In this document: in pieces, positions 42,351 through 50,813 of the stretch
Layout: the number at the start of each line of letters is the position of its first letter
How positions within the stretch are numbered: position 1 is the stretch's first letter
Source: Lachnospiraceae bacterium
GTDB lineage: Bacteria; Bacillota; Clostridia; Lachnospirales; Lachnospiraceae
Assembly: GCA_025758065.1 (NCBI GenBank)
Contig: CP107199.1
Coordinates: 970,001-1,034,000, forward strand
Direction: 5' to 3'
Length of the DNA stretch: 64,000 nt
Program-made: the position numbers and the translations under genes
Notes under the pieces: model-generated
What the model saw: only the letters and a program-made list of their open reading frames with translations
Databases searched by the model: none
Told to the model about the DNA's origin: nothing

Positions 42351-43454
42351 ATGAAAATGCGTACATTCTGGGCTGCCGCAGCTGTTGCTGTAGGCTCCTG
42401 TGTGATATCCATTGCTATTTTAGGAGTTCCAGGAGCAGAAAACGGCGGCGGTACTTTAAAAGTATATAACTGGGGCGAATATATTGACGAGGATGTTATT
42501 ACCCAGTTTGAAGATGAAACGGGCATTTCCGTTATCTATGACGTTTTTGAGACCAATGAGGAAATGTATCCGGTTGTAGAGGCTGGGGGAGTTAAATACG
42601 ATGTAGTCTGCCCTTCAGACTATATGATCCAGAGAATGATCGATAATAATATACTGGCAGAGCTGGATTATGATAATATCCCCAATGCAGATCAGATCGG
42701 GGATCCTTACTGGAAAATGTCCCAGGGATTTGACCCGGACAATAAGTATTCCGTTCCTTACTGCTGGGGTACTGTAGGTATCCTTTATAATAAGCAGATG
42801 TTAGAACAGTTAGGCGTACCAAAGCCAACCAGCTGGGCTGACCTGTGGGATCCCAAGCTGGCAGATGAGATCTTGATGCAGAACAGTATCCGTGATGCAT
42901 TTATGATCGCATTGAAACAGAAAGGATATTCTTTAAATACTTCTGACCCGGAGGAACTGGCGCAGGCAAGAGATATGCTGATCGAACAGAAACCCCTTGT
43001 CCAGGCTTATGTTATCGACCAGGTAAGAGATAAAATGATCAATGGAGAAGCTGCGGAAGGTGTGATCTACTCCGGCGAAATGCTTTACATCCAGGAACAG
43101 ATTGAAGAGCTTGGCCTGAATTATGACCTGGAATATGTGGTTCCAGATGAAGGAACTACTCTCTGGATCGACTCCTGGGTAATTCCAAAAAATGCAGAAA
43201 ACAAAGAAGCTGCAGAACAATGGATCAATTTCATGTGCCGTCCGGATATTGCAAAGAAAAACTTTGACTACATTACGTATTCTACCCCGAATACAGGCGC
43301 TTATGAGCTTTCTGATAAGGAGCTTCAGGATAACAAAGCCCTGTTCCCGGATATGGATTCCCCGGCAATGAAAAACAGTGAGATTCTCCGTTATCTTGGA
43401 GATGATACAGATAATATTTACAATGAAATGTGGAAAGAAGTTAAAGCCCAGTAA
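42351..43454 (+). CDS. potD: Polyamine-binding lipoprotein PotD
   Basis: 367 residues, extracellular solute-binding family 1-type PotD/PotF. Short signal peptide with lipobox-like VGSC (Cys17). The mature part starts with LKVYNWGEYIDEDVITQFEDETGI, the hallmark of polyamine binders; aromatic and acidic residues such as YDVVCPSDYMIQRM and WIDSWVIPKNAENKEAAEQWINF line up with the known ligand cleft and C-lobe. Last gene of the operon. Polyamine selectivity (spermidine or putrescine) not deducible. Confidence 0.95.
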   Translation: MKMRTFWAAAAVAVGSCVISIAILGVPGAENGGGTLKVYNWGEYIDEDVITQFEDETGISVIYDVFETNEEMYPVVEAGGVKYDVVCPSDYMIQRMIDNNILAELDYDNIPNADQIGDPYWKMSQGFDPDNKYSVPYCWGTVGILYNKQMLEQLGVPKPTSWADLWDPKLADEILMQNSIRDAFMIALKQKGYSLNTSDPEELAQARDMLIEQKPLVQAYVIDQVRDKMINGEAAEGVIYSGEMLYIQEQIEELGLNYDLEYVVPDEGTTLWIDSWVIPKNAENKEAAEQWINFMCRPDIAKKNFDYITYSTPNTGAYELSDKELQDNKALFPDMDSPAMKNSEILRYLGDDTDNIYNEMWKEVKAQ

Positions 43455-43549
43455 TTCCCAGTTAAAGTTCCGCCAGGCCTCTTATTTCCATGCCAGATTT
43501 TGTTTTTCAGGGAATTTTATCAATAAGGATTTATTACCATTTCCATTAC

Positions 43550-43578
43550 TTGTAAATATGGTTTTTCTATGTTAAAAT
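43550..43578 (+). promoter_or_regulatory. Promoter of the DtxR-like gene
   Basis: TTGTAA (43550-43555), 17-bp spacer, TAAAAT (43573-43578). Confidence 0.55.
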
Positions 43579-43593
43579 TATTGTACTTAGTGG

Positions 43594-43635
43594 GAGCGTG
43601 TCTGAAAATTTTTGCCGCGATTTTCAGATGCGCTC
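43594..43635. promoter_or_regulatory. Long palindrome in the DtxR-like gene leader
   Basis: GAGCGTGTCTGAAAAT (43594-43609) pairs with ATTTTCAGATGCGCTC (43620-43635) with a single mismatch at the base. It lies just after the promoter and 38 bp before the start codon, so it could be an operator or an RNA hairpin. Confidence 0.55.
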
Positions 43636-43673
43636 TACGGCTACTTTGAGATCTGATGAAAGGACGTGTTGTT

Positions 43674-44072
43674 GTGAAAATACAGGAATCTGCGGAAAAT
43701 TATCTGGAAACTATATTTATGCTCAGCAGGCATAAGCCTTACGTGCGTTCCATTGATATTGCAAATGAATTAAGCTTTTCCAAACCAAGTGTCAGCGTTG
43801 CCATGAAGAACCTGCGCGAAAATGGCTATATCCACATGACTGACCAGGGCCATATTACTTTGACACAGACCGGTCAGGATATTGCTAATAAAATGTATGA
43901 ACGTCACATTATGCTGTCTAACTGGCTGATCTATCTGGGCGTGGATGAAAAGACAGCTGTGGAAGATGCCTGCAAGATCGAGCATGTACTCAGTGCCCAA
44001 AGCTTCCAGGCGATCAAGAAGCATATCACACAGGGAAATGAGCTTCCTGCTGATATGAAAGAAGATGAATAA
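43674..44072 (+). CDS. DtxR/MntR-family metal-dependent regulator
   Basis: 132 residues. N-terminal winged helix: ESAENYLETIFMLSRHKPYVRSIDIANELSFSKPSVSVAMKNL (residues 4-46); dimerisation/metal domain with YERHIMLSNWLIYLGVDEKTAVEDACKIEHVLS containing the His/Glu/Cys ligand pattern. No SH3-like domain, so it is the short MntR-like form. GTG 43674 is chosen because AAAGGA lies nine bases upstream; an upstream ATG overlaps that site. Mn2+ is a likely effector given the family and the riboswitch-controlled ATPase at 26306, but this is inference. Confidence 0.88.
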   Translation: MKIQESAENYLETIFMLSRHKPYVRSIDIANELSFSKPSVSVAMKNLRENGYIHMTDQGHITLTQTGQDIANKMYERHIMLSNWLIYLGVDEKTAVEDACKIEHVLSAQSFQAIKKHITQGNELPADMKEDE

Positions 44073-44093
44073 ACAAAAATAGTTTGAAAAAGA

Positions 44094-44130
44094 AGGACGG
44101 GGCGGTCACTGGTGGTGGCCGTCTTTTTTT
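44094..44130 (+). terminator. Terminator after the DtxR-like gene
   Basis: GACGG...CCGTC outer stem with inner GGTCAC/GTGGCC pairing, then seven T residues. Confidence 0.75.
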
Positions 44131-44185
44131 GCAGAATGAGAGTTTTTCCGAAGAAATAATCTTTCCAAAGAAAGGACGTGTACAT

Positions 44186-45031
44186 ATGAAAGTAAAACAT
44201 ATTTCTATTGCAGTGGATCCTGAACAGACCGGAAATCCTGTTTTTGGTGCTCCGGCAGATCTTACTGCTTATATCCTGGAACCAGTAGAAGGGATCACGG
44301 ATAAAAAAAGACCGGCTGTCCTGCTTTGTCCGGGCGGCGGCTATCATAAACTTTCGGGACGTGAAGATCAACCGATCGCTATGAAGTATCTGGCAGCTGG
44401 TTTTCATGTCTTTGTGCTTCACTACAGCCTGGTGCCGGATGTATTTCCACGGGCACTTATGGAGCTGGCGCTTTCCATGAAGCTGATACGTGAACATGGA
44501 AATGAGTGGAATGTAGATGTAAAGCGGATCGCTGTTTCCGGATTTTCTGCAGGCGGACATCTGGCGTGCTGCCTTGGAACTTTCTGGAATAAGGAATGGC
44601 TGTATAAGGCTTTGGAAGTGAAGCCGGAGATGATACAGCCCAATGGGATGATCCTTTGTTATCCGGTTATCACTTCCGAAGAATATTGTCATAAAGGGTC
44701 ATTTGAATGTCTTATGGGGACTGAGGCTTCTAAGAAAGATATGGAACTTCGCAGGCTTCTGTCCTTGGAGTATCAAGTGGGTCCTCAGGTTCCAAAAACT
44801 TTTTTATGGCATACCTGGACGGATCAGTCAGTGCCAGTAGAGAACAGCCTGTTGCTTTTACAGGCTTTAAGAAAGGCCGGAGTAAACGTGGAAGCACATT
44901 TGTATCCGATGGGCCCCCACGGGATCGCCCTTGGAACAGAAGAAACCCAGGGAATCGATCAGAAATATCTGGCGCCTTATTGTGAAAGCTGGATGGGGTT
45001 AGCGATACGCTGGATTTCAGAACAGCTGTAA
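44186..45031 (+). CDS. Alpha/beta hydrolase (BD-FAE/xylanase-esterase-like)
   Basis: 281 residues. Oxyanion motif CPGGGYHKLSG near residues 49-59, nucleophile Ser in VSGFSAGGHLA near 116-126, Asp in TWTDQSVPVENS near 213 and His in MGPHGIAL near 249 make a complete triad. This pattern fits small carbohydrate or feruloyl/acetyl esterases; no signal peptide, so the enzyme is intracellular. AAAGGA about ten bases before ATG 44186. Monocistronic, convergent with the zinc ATPase. Confidence 0.9.
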   Translation: MKVKHISIAVDPEQTGNPVFGAPADLTAYILEPVEGITDKKRPAVLLCPGGGYHKLSGREDQPIAMKYLAAGFHVFVLHYSLVPDVFPRALMELALSMKLIREHGNEWNVDVKRIAVSGFSAGGHLACCLGTFWNKEWLYKALEVKPEMIQPNGMILCYPVITSEEYCHKGSFECLMGTEASKKDMELRRLLSLEYQVGPQVPKTFLWHTWTDQSVPVENSLLLLQALRKAGVNVEAHLYPMGPHGIALGTEETQGIDQKYLAPYCESWMGLAIRWISEQL

Positions 45032-45078
45032 TATTGTAACGCCATTATTCTCCCCACTGCTTTATCATGGATTACGCA

Positions 45079-45207
45079 GGCCGTCATTTCACTTATCAAT
45101 TGTCCACATCTTGAGTGCAGCTGTCCGAATGCAGCGGACAAAGTCCGATGCAGGCGAACAGGTGCAAATCGAAAGCCAGTGGACAATGATAAGTGAAATG
45201 TAAGGCC
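45079..45207. repeat. Structured inverted repeat (129 bp)
   Basis: GGCCGTCATTTCACTTATCAATTGTCCAC-type left arm (45079-45107) pairs imperfectly with 45179-45207; the loop itself has a TGTCCG...CGGACA stem. Between two convergent genes, so it may act as a two-way terminator; no second copy seen in this window. Confidence 0.7.
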
Positions 45208-45305
45208 GTTTCTTTCACGCTTCACAACCTCACAGCTGCCAGTTTCCAGCCTGTCACAACTCAGAAAATCCCACGATCACCAATCTCCCAGATTCTCATG
45301 GCACA

Positions 45306-47246
45306 TCACGCTTTCAACGCCCTCATAGCATTCAAAATCGCGATCACCGAAACACCAACATCCGCAAAAACCGCTTCCCACATATTCGCCACACCAAAAG
45401 CTCCCATAGCCAGGACCACAAACTTAACCCCCAGTGCAAACACAATATTCTGCATAACGATCCCCATAGTCTTTCTGGAGATTCTTACAATATCCGCGAT
45501 CTTTCCCGGATCATCATCCATGAGCACCACATCCGCAGCCTCGATTGCCGCATCCGATCCCATACTTCCCATAGCGATTCCCACATCCGCCCTGGAAAGC
45601 ACCGGTGCATCATTAATGCCATCACCAACAAAAGCCAGTTTTTTACTTTCCGGAAGAAATTTCATCAGCGATTCCACTGCATCTACCTTATCACCAGGAA
45701 GCAGCTGGGCATGAACCTCATCCAGACCGATTTCCTTCGCTACTGCCTCCGCTACATTACGTCTGTCGCCAGTCAGCATCACAGTCTTAGAAACACCAGC
45801 CCGCTTCAGTCTTTGGATCGCATCTTTCACACCATCCTTGATGCCATCTGCAATGACGATCGAGCCCAGGAATCTGCCATCTTCTGCCACATATACAACT
45901 GTACCTATAGAATCGCACTCCGTATAAGAAATTCCTTTCTCATCCATCAGCTTGCCATTGCCTGCTAGTACCATTTTCCCATCGATCTTAACCTTCACGC
46001 CATGACCGGAGATTTCCTGGGCATCACTTACTCTGCTCTGATCCAGTTTCTTTCCCCATGCATCCCTGATAGACCGTGAGATCGGATGATCCGAATAGCT
46101 TTCAGCCAGTGCAGCCAGTTCCAGTACCTTTCTCTGCTTTTCACTTCTGGGATCTGTGCCATTTTCAGCACTTTCGCCACTTTCATTTTCTCCATTCCCG
46201 GCTGTATCTGCTTCCTCATCCACACTGTAGATCCGAGCCACCTTAAATTCACCCTTCGTCAGCGTACCTGTCTTATCAAATACCACTGTATGAAGCTTTG
46301 ACATGATCTCCAGATAATTGCTTCCCTTCACCAGAACACCCTTTTTAGAAGCAGCACCGATACCAGAGAAGAAACTCATTGGAACAGAGATAACCAGGGC
46401 ACAAGGACAGGAGATAACCAGGAATGTACACGCTCTTCGTACCCATTCAGCCCATGACTGACCTGCAAATAACGGCGGGATCACTGCCAATACAACTGCA
46501 CCTATTACTACAGCCGGTGTATAATACCTTGCAAACCGGGTAATAAAATTCTCCACATGGGCTTTCTTGCTGCTGGCATTCTCCACCAACTCCAGGATCT
46601 TGGCTACAGTAGAATCATCAAACTCCTTGGTAACTTCCGCCCTCAAAAGCCCATTTCCATTGACACAGCCGCTTACCAGATCGTCCCCTTCCTTCACTGT
46701 TCTTGGAACAGACTCACCGGTCAGTGCAGAAGTATCTACCATAGACTCACCAAAAACAACTTTTCCATCCAGTGGGATCTTCTCGCCTGGCTTGATCACG
46801 ATGATATCGCCAACCTCCACGTCGTCCGGATCCACCTGCTTTAACTGCCCGTCTTCCTCAATATTGGCATATTCCGGACAAATATCCATCAGATCCGTAA
46901 TAGACTGGCGGGAACGGTTTACTGCATAACTCTGGAACAGCTCGCCCACCTGATAAAACAGCATAACAGCCACTGCCTCAGAATATTCATTCACTCCAAA
47001 AGCACCAATGGTCGCTACTGCCATGAGAAAATTCTCATCAAAAATCTGACCATTTTTAATATTCCGCACTGCCTTATAAAGAATATCCCAGCCGATCACA
47101 AAATAAGGGATGAGATACAAAAACAGCAGCTTCCAGCCTTCAAACACAGCAGGGATCATTTTCATATGATCTGCTGCCACCAGCGCTGCATACAGCACTG
47201 CAGTCACCAGAATACGTGTGAGCATGTTTTTCTGTTTCTTTGTCAT
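45306..47246 (-). CDS. zntA: P1B-type heavy-metal ATPase (Zn/Cd/Pb, ZntA/CadA type)
   Basis: 646 residues. Ion-site CPC at 280-282 in SCPCALVISVPMSFFSG, phosphorylated Asp324 in VFDKTGTLT, TGES at 176-179, the P1B-specific SDHPISRSI (HP motif) near 405, and GDGINDAPVLSRADVG. There is no N-terminal metal-binding domain; the 72-residue HMA protein encoded just upstream probably supplies it. An acidic insertion (DEEADTAGNGENESGESAENG) follows the phosphorylation site. AAGGAG before ATG 47246. Third gene of arsR-HMA-zntA. Confidence 0.94.
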   Translation of the reverse strand: MTKKQKNMLTRILVTAVLYAALVAADHMKMIPAVFEGWKLLFLYLIPYFVIGWDILYKAVRNIKNGQIFDENFLMAVATIGAFGVNEYSEAVAVMLFYQVGELFQSYAVNRSRQSITDLMDICPEYANIEEDGQLKQVDPDDVEVGDIIVIKPGEKIPLDGKVVFGESMVDTSALTGESVPRTVKEGDDLVSGCVNGNGLLRAEVTKEFDDSTVAKILELVENASSKKAHVENFITRFARYYTPAVVIGAVVLAVIPPLFAGQSWAEWVRRACTFLVISCPCALVISVPMSFFSGIGAASKKGVLVKGSNYLEIMSKLHTVVFDKTGTLTKGEFKVARIYSVDEEADTAGNGENESGESAENGTDPRSEKQRKVLELAALAESYSDHPISRSIRDAWGKKLDQSRVSDAQEISGHGVKVKIDGKMVLAGNGKLMDEKGISYTECDSIGTVVYVAEDGRFLGSIVIADGIKDGVKDAIQRLKRAGVSKTVMLTGDRRNVAEAVAKEIGLDEVHAQLLPGDKVDAVESLMKFLPESKKLAFVGDGINDAPVLSRADVGIAMGSMGSDAAIEAADVVLMDDDPGKIADIVRISRKTMGIVMQNIVFALGVKFVVLAMGAFGVANMWEAVFADVGVSVIAILNAMRALKA

Positions 47247-47268
47247 GGCTATCTCCTTATACCTCAGA

Positions 47269-47487
47269 TCACATAACAATCTTGCAATCCGGCTCTACTT
47301 TCTTACAGATCTCTGCTGCTTCTTTCAAGATCTCATCAAAACGGTCATCATCTGCATCCAAAGTCAGTTTCTGCATCATAAAGCTGACTGTTGCATCATT
47401 TACGCCGTCAATTTTTTTAATAGCATCCTCCATCTTTGCAGCACAGTTAGCGCAGTCCAGATCCATCAGTTTAAATTTCTTCTTCAT
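47269..47487 (-). CDS. Stand-alone HMA domain metal-binding protein
   Basis: 72 residues, a ferredoxin-like heavy-metal-associated domain with the metal motif DLDCANCAAKME (Cys12 and Cys15 region). Likely a metallochaperone or detached N-terminal domain of the ATPase 22 bp downstream. The acidic residue before the first Cys resembles Zn/Cd-type rather than Cu-type domains. Second gene of the operon, 52 bp after arsR. Confidence 0.92.
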   Translation of the reverse strand: MKKKFKLMDLDCANCAAKMEDAIKKIDGVNDATVSFMMQKLTLDADDDRFDEILKEAAEICKKVEPDCKIVM

Positions 47488-47539
47488 AGTCTTGTTCCTC
47501 CTGATATAAAATATTCTTTGTAATAAAACAGCTTTTTCA

Positions 47540-47899
47540 CTACTCCTGGATATGCTCCATTCCCTGACTGATGATCGTCTTTACATGGCCATCTGCAAGG
47601 GAATAAAAAACGGATTTTCCGTCCCTGCGGTTTTTTACAAGGCGGTTCTGCTTTAAGATCCGCAGCTGGTGGGAAATAGCAGACTGGGTCATATTAAGCA
47701 ACTGGGCAATATCACAGACACACAGTTCTGCCTCAAACAGCACATAAAGGATCTTTATCCTGGTAGAATCCCCAAATACTTTAAAAACCTCTGCCAGATC
47801 ATACAGCTGGTCTTCATCCGGCATATGGTCTGTCACTGCTTTTACCACATCTTCGTGAATCTGACATGCTTCGCAGTGTTCTACATCGTTTAATGCCAT
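47540..47899 (-). CDS. ArsR/SmtB-family metal sensor (CadC-like)
   Basis: 119 residues. Winged helix with ELCVCDIAQLLNMTQSAISHQLRIL; two metal sites can be read. The alpha-3N type site: CEAC near residue 9-12 and CVC in ELCVCD near 58. The alpha-5 zinc site: D-x-H followed by ten residues and H-x-x-E at the C-terminus (DGHVKTIISQGMEHIQE). This suits Cd/Pb and Zn derepression. The gene is first in an operon with the HMA protein and Zn/Cd ATPase, and a 22-bp palindrome lies just downstream of its promoter. Confidence 0.94.
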   Translation of the reverse strand: MALNDVEHCEACQIHEDVVKAVTDHMPDEDQLYDLAEVFKVFGDSTRIKILYVLFEAELCVCDIAQLLNMTQSAISHQLRILKQNRLVKNRRDGKSVFYSLADGHVKTIISQGMEHIQE

Positions 47900-47937
47900 A
47901 GGCGGTACTCCTTTCCTTTGTATTCACATAAATGTTT

Positions 47938-47998
47938 CATATGAATAATTGTTCATATGTTTATATTTACATTATAATACAACCCATATAAATGTCAA
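47938..47998 (-). promoter_or_regulatory. Promoter and operator of the metal efflux operon
   Basis: Minus strand TTGACA (47993-47998), 16-bp spacer, TATAAT (47971-47976), both consensus. The palindrome CATATGAA-N6-TTCATATG (47938-47959) follows, placed for repression by the ArsR-type protein. Confidence 0.9.
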
Positions 47999-48035
47999 TA
48001 TGTTTTCTGAAATTTTGACCCTGGTATCATAAAAT

Positions 48036-48079
48036 CCCGGTAAGACATTCTGCTTTTCTTAGCAGCCCGTCTTACCGGG
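48036..48079 (-). terminator. Hairpin downstream of M20 gene
   Basis: CCCGGTAAGAC (48036-48046) pairs exactly with GTCTTACCGGG (48069-48079); an inner CTGCT/AGCAG stem extends it. Four T residues follow on the minus strand. Confidence 0.8.
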
Positions 48080-48107
48080 ATCACTATGATGTTCTTACTT
48101 ATTCTTT

Positions 48108-49283
48108 TTATTTGAACTTTTTCTTGTTTTCTGCAAACTCAGCCTTTACTTCATCCATCAGCTCCGGCTTTGTGATCAGATCCATAGAAGCTCCCGCAAT
48201 GGACTTGGCGCCATAGAGGATGCAGTCTCTTGCAGCCTGTGTCTTTCCTGCATCTACAAATTCCTGAGAATGGGAAGATGTACCTTCCGGTACGAAAGCT
48301 ACACGGATACAGGAACCTGGGATCTCATACATAACGTTTCCAAAATCAGTGGAACCGGTCTTTTCTCTCGGTGGTGCCAGTCTTGGAGCACCTGCCAATT
48401 TGGCATTTTCCATAAGAAGCTCATTTAACTTAAGAACCGGGATCTTATTGTAGAAATCACTGGTCTGCTCTAATTCATAATCAACACCTGCGATCAGTGC
48501 TGCGCCCTTAACAATGTCCTTAAAACGGCTTACAACGCCCTTTAACTCTTCCTTTGAGAAAGAGCGCAGGGAAAACTTACCTACAGACTTTACAGGCACT
48601 ACATTAGCCGGTCCCGGAAGCTCTGCTACGGTATAATGCATACGCACATCATCCGGCACATGCTCTCTTAAAAATTCAATACCGTTAAATGCTACTAAAA
48701 GAGCATCAAAAGCGCTGCGTCCCTGTTCCGGAGCCAGTGCTGCATGGGCACGTTTTCCATGGAAAGTAACCCTAAAGGACTGGTCTGCCAGGCACTTTAC
48801 ATCTGTACAGGTAGTCGGGCTTCCATGCATCATAAACGCTGCATCCAGCTCGTGGAAACAGCCGTTCTTGATCATATCACACTTAGAACCAAGGGTTTCC
48901 TCTGCCGGTGTGCCATAAACTACCAGTGTAAATGGCTCTTCTCCTGCACATTCCTTTAAAGCAACTGCTGCGCCTAAACAGGACGGTCCCTGCATATGAT
49001 GGCCGCATCCATGTCCTAAGCCCTCTAAAGCGTCATACTCGCAAAGGATACCGATCACAGGACCGCCTTCCCCATGTTTCCACTCTGCACGGAAAGAAGT
49101 TTCATATCCACCTACACTTCTTTCTACAGAAAAACCATTATCTGTAAGATATTTTGTTAAAAGATCACATGCCTGATATTCTTTGCCTCTGTATTCTGGA
49201 TGATCAAAGATAAAATCAGCCATTTCCCACAGTTTTTCTTTCTGTGCTTCAATTTTTTCAAATAATTCATTTTTCGTTGTCAT
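48108..49283 (-). CDS. M20 family amidohydrolase/peptidase (AbgB-like)
   Basis: 391 residues. Metal-binding motifs: LCEYDALEGLGHGCGHHMQGPS near 78-99, TPAEETLGSK near 134, and SSHSQEFVDAGKT near 345; this is the M20D branch of AbgB/aminoacylase enzymes that remove acyl or aminobenzoyl groups or cut dipeptides. GGAGGGG precedes ATG. It is 18 bp downstream of the YfcC-family transporter, so it probably hydrolyses what that protein imports. Confidence 0.92.
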   Translation of the reverse strand: MTTKNELFEKIEAQKEKLWEMADFIFDHPEYRGKEYQACDLLTKYLTDNGFSVERSVGGYETSFRAEWKHGEGGPVIGILCEYDALEGLGHGCGHHMQGPSCLGAAVALKECAGEEPFTLVVYGTPAEETLGSKCDMIKNGCFHELDAAFMMHGSPTTCTDVKCLADQSFRVTFHGKRAHAALAPEQGRSAFDALLVAFNGIEFLREHVPDDVRMHYTVAELPGPANVVPVKSVGKFSLRSFSKEELKGVVSRFKDIVKGAALIAGVDYELEQTSDFYNKIPVLKLNELLMENAKLAGAPRLAPPREKTGSTDFGNVMYEIPGSCIRVAFVPEGTSSHSQEFVDAGKTQAARDCILYGAKSIAGASMDLITKPELMDEVKAEFAENKKKFK

Positions 49284-49301
49284 AAAATTCCCCTCCGGAC
49301 A

Positions 49302-50702
49302 TTACATCGGTCCTAAATGGATACCCTGGGCAATTGCTGTCATAATACATGCTGTAACTGCCCAGATCAGGAACAGTTTCCACATAAACTTCAGCCAACG
49401 GTCATATGGGATGTTAACAGCACTGATGATACCCATAAGAGCAGTAGAATGAGGCAGAATATAGTTACAGAAACCATCACCGAAATTATATGCCAGAACA
49501 CTGGTCTGACGGGTAACACCTAACAGGTCAGATACCGGGATCATGATCGGCATGATAGCTGCCGCCTGTCCACTGCCAGATACAATTACAAAGTTGATCA
49601 GTGTATTTGCAATATACATTGCAGGAGCCATAAAGAAGCTTGGTGTATGACGCAGGCAGGAAGCCAGTGCGTATACAACAGTATCTACGATCTTTCCTGC
49701 GCTCATGATACTTGCGATGGCACTTGCAAGACCGATGATCATAGCAGCTGTCAGCATCTTCTTACAGCCTTCAACAAATAACTTTGACATATTAGAAGGT
49801 GTTTCTCCTGCAATAAATCCAACTACAATACCAAGTCCTACGAATACAGCTGCCAGCTCCGGCATATCCCAGCCAAACTTAACAGAACCAACTACCATAC
49901 CGGCTAAAGCTGCAACCAGAGCGATGATGATCAGGGTTTTTCTTACATCCATGGTTCCGAAAGAGTCAATATCCAGGTCTTTCTGCTCATTCTGGCTGTC
50001 CAGGTCATACATTGGGCTTAGCTCTGGATGCTTGCGGATCTTTAAAGCATATCTTACCAGATAAATGTTTGTAATAATAAGGAATACCACGAAGCAGACT
50101 GCACGGTACTGGATTCCTGAAAACAGCGGCAGTTCTGCGATCTTCTGGGCAACAACAGTGGTACTTGGGTTTACAGTACCGGTTGCAAAACCAACTGCGC
50201 CGCCTAACAGGATGATCGCCGCACCAACAATGGAGTCAAGTCCCATTGCCAGTGTAATCATTACAACTACAGGAGCAAATGCGATGAACTGGTTTACACC
50301 CTGAGTGGTACAGATCAACGCAAAGATGGTAGTCATGATCGGGATAAAGATATACAGACGGTTCTGGAATACCTTTGCAACACGGGCTACTGCAGAATGA
50401 AGAGCGCCGGATTTGCTGATCAGGTCAAACGCACCGCCTGAGAAGATGATGACTAACATCAGATCCACTCTCTTACACATGGAATTTACAATGTAAAGAG
50501 GAATCAGAAGTGGGTTAACTGGACAGCGGTCAATAAAGGAGAACTGGTTCGGGTCTACTACCTTTACTCCGTCTGCGTTTTCCACACGCACATACTGTCC
50601 TGCCGGAATGATCCAGGTTAGTAAGGTTGCGAACAAGATGATGACCATCATGATCACAAATGTGTGAGGCATTTTAAATGTCTTTTTGTTTTTTTCTGCC
50701 AT
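49302..50702 (-). CDS. YfcC/DcuC-family transporter
   Basis: 466 residues, about twelve transmembrane helices. N-terminal FKMPHTFVIMMVIILFATLLTWIIPAGQY and C-terminal GDGFCNYILPHSTALMGIISAVNIPYDRW match the YfcC family of basic-amino-acid, peptide or carboxylate transporters. GGAGTATTAAAA before ATG. Paired with an M20 peptidase downstream and a LysR regulator upstream, all leftward; substrate likely an acylated amino acid or dipeptide, by context only. Confidence 0.92.
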   Translation of the reverse strand: MAEKNKKTFKMPHTFVIMMVIILFATLLTWIIPAGQYVRVENADGVKVVDPNQFSFIDRCPVNPLLIPLYIVNSMCKRVDLMLVIIFSGGAFDLISKSGALHSAVARVAKVFQNRLYIFIPIMTTIFALICTTQGVNQFIAFAPVVVMITLAMGLDSIVGAAIILLGGAVGFATGTVNPSTTVVAQKIAELPLFSGIQYRAVCFVVFLIITNIYLVRYALKIRKHPELSPMYDLDSQNEQKDLDIDSFGTMDVRKTLIIIALVAALAGMVVGSVKFGWDMPELAAVFVGLGIVVGFIAGETPSNMSKLFVEGCKKMLTAAMIIGLASAIASIMSAGKIVDTVVYALASCLRHTPSFFMAPAMYIANTLINFVIVSGSGQAAAIMPIMIPVSDLLGVTRQTSVLAYNFGDGFCNYILPHSTALMGIISAVNIPYDRWLKFMWKLFLIWAVTACIMTAIAQGIHLGPM

Positions 50703-50813
50703 TTTTAATACTCCTTCCGTATTTTTTTATTATTTTATCACGCTAAAGCATGGAAGTATATTTGATTTTATTTATTCTTTATATAAATTTAATAAATAAT
50801 GACGATATTGGGA

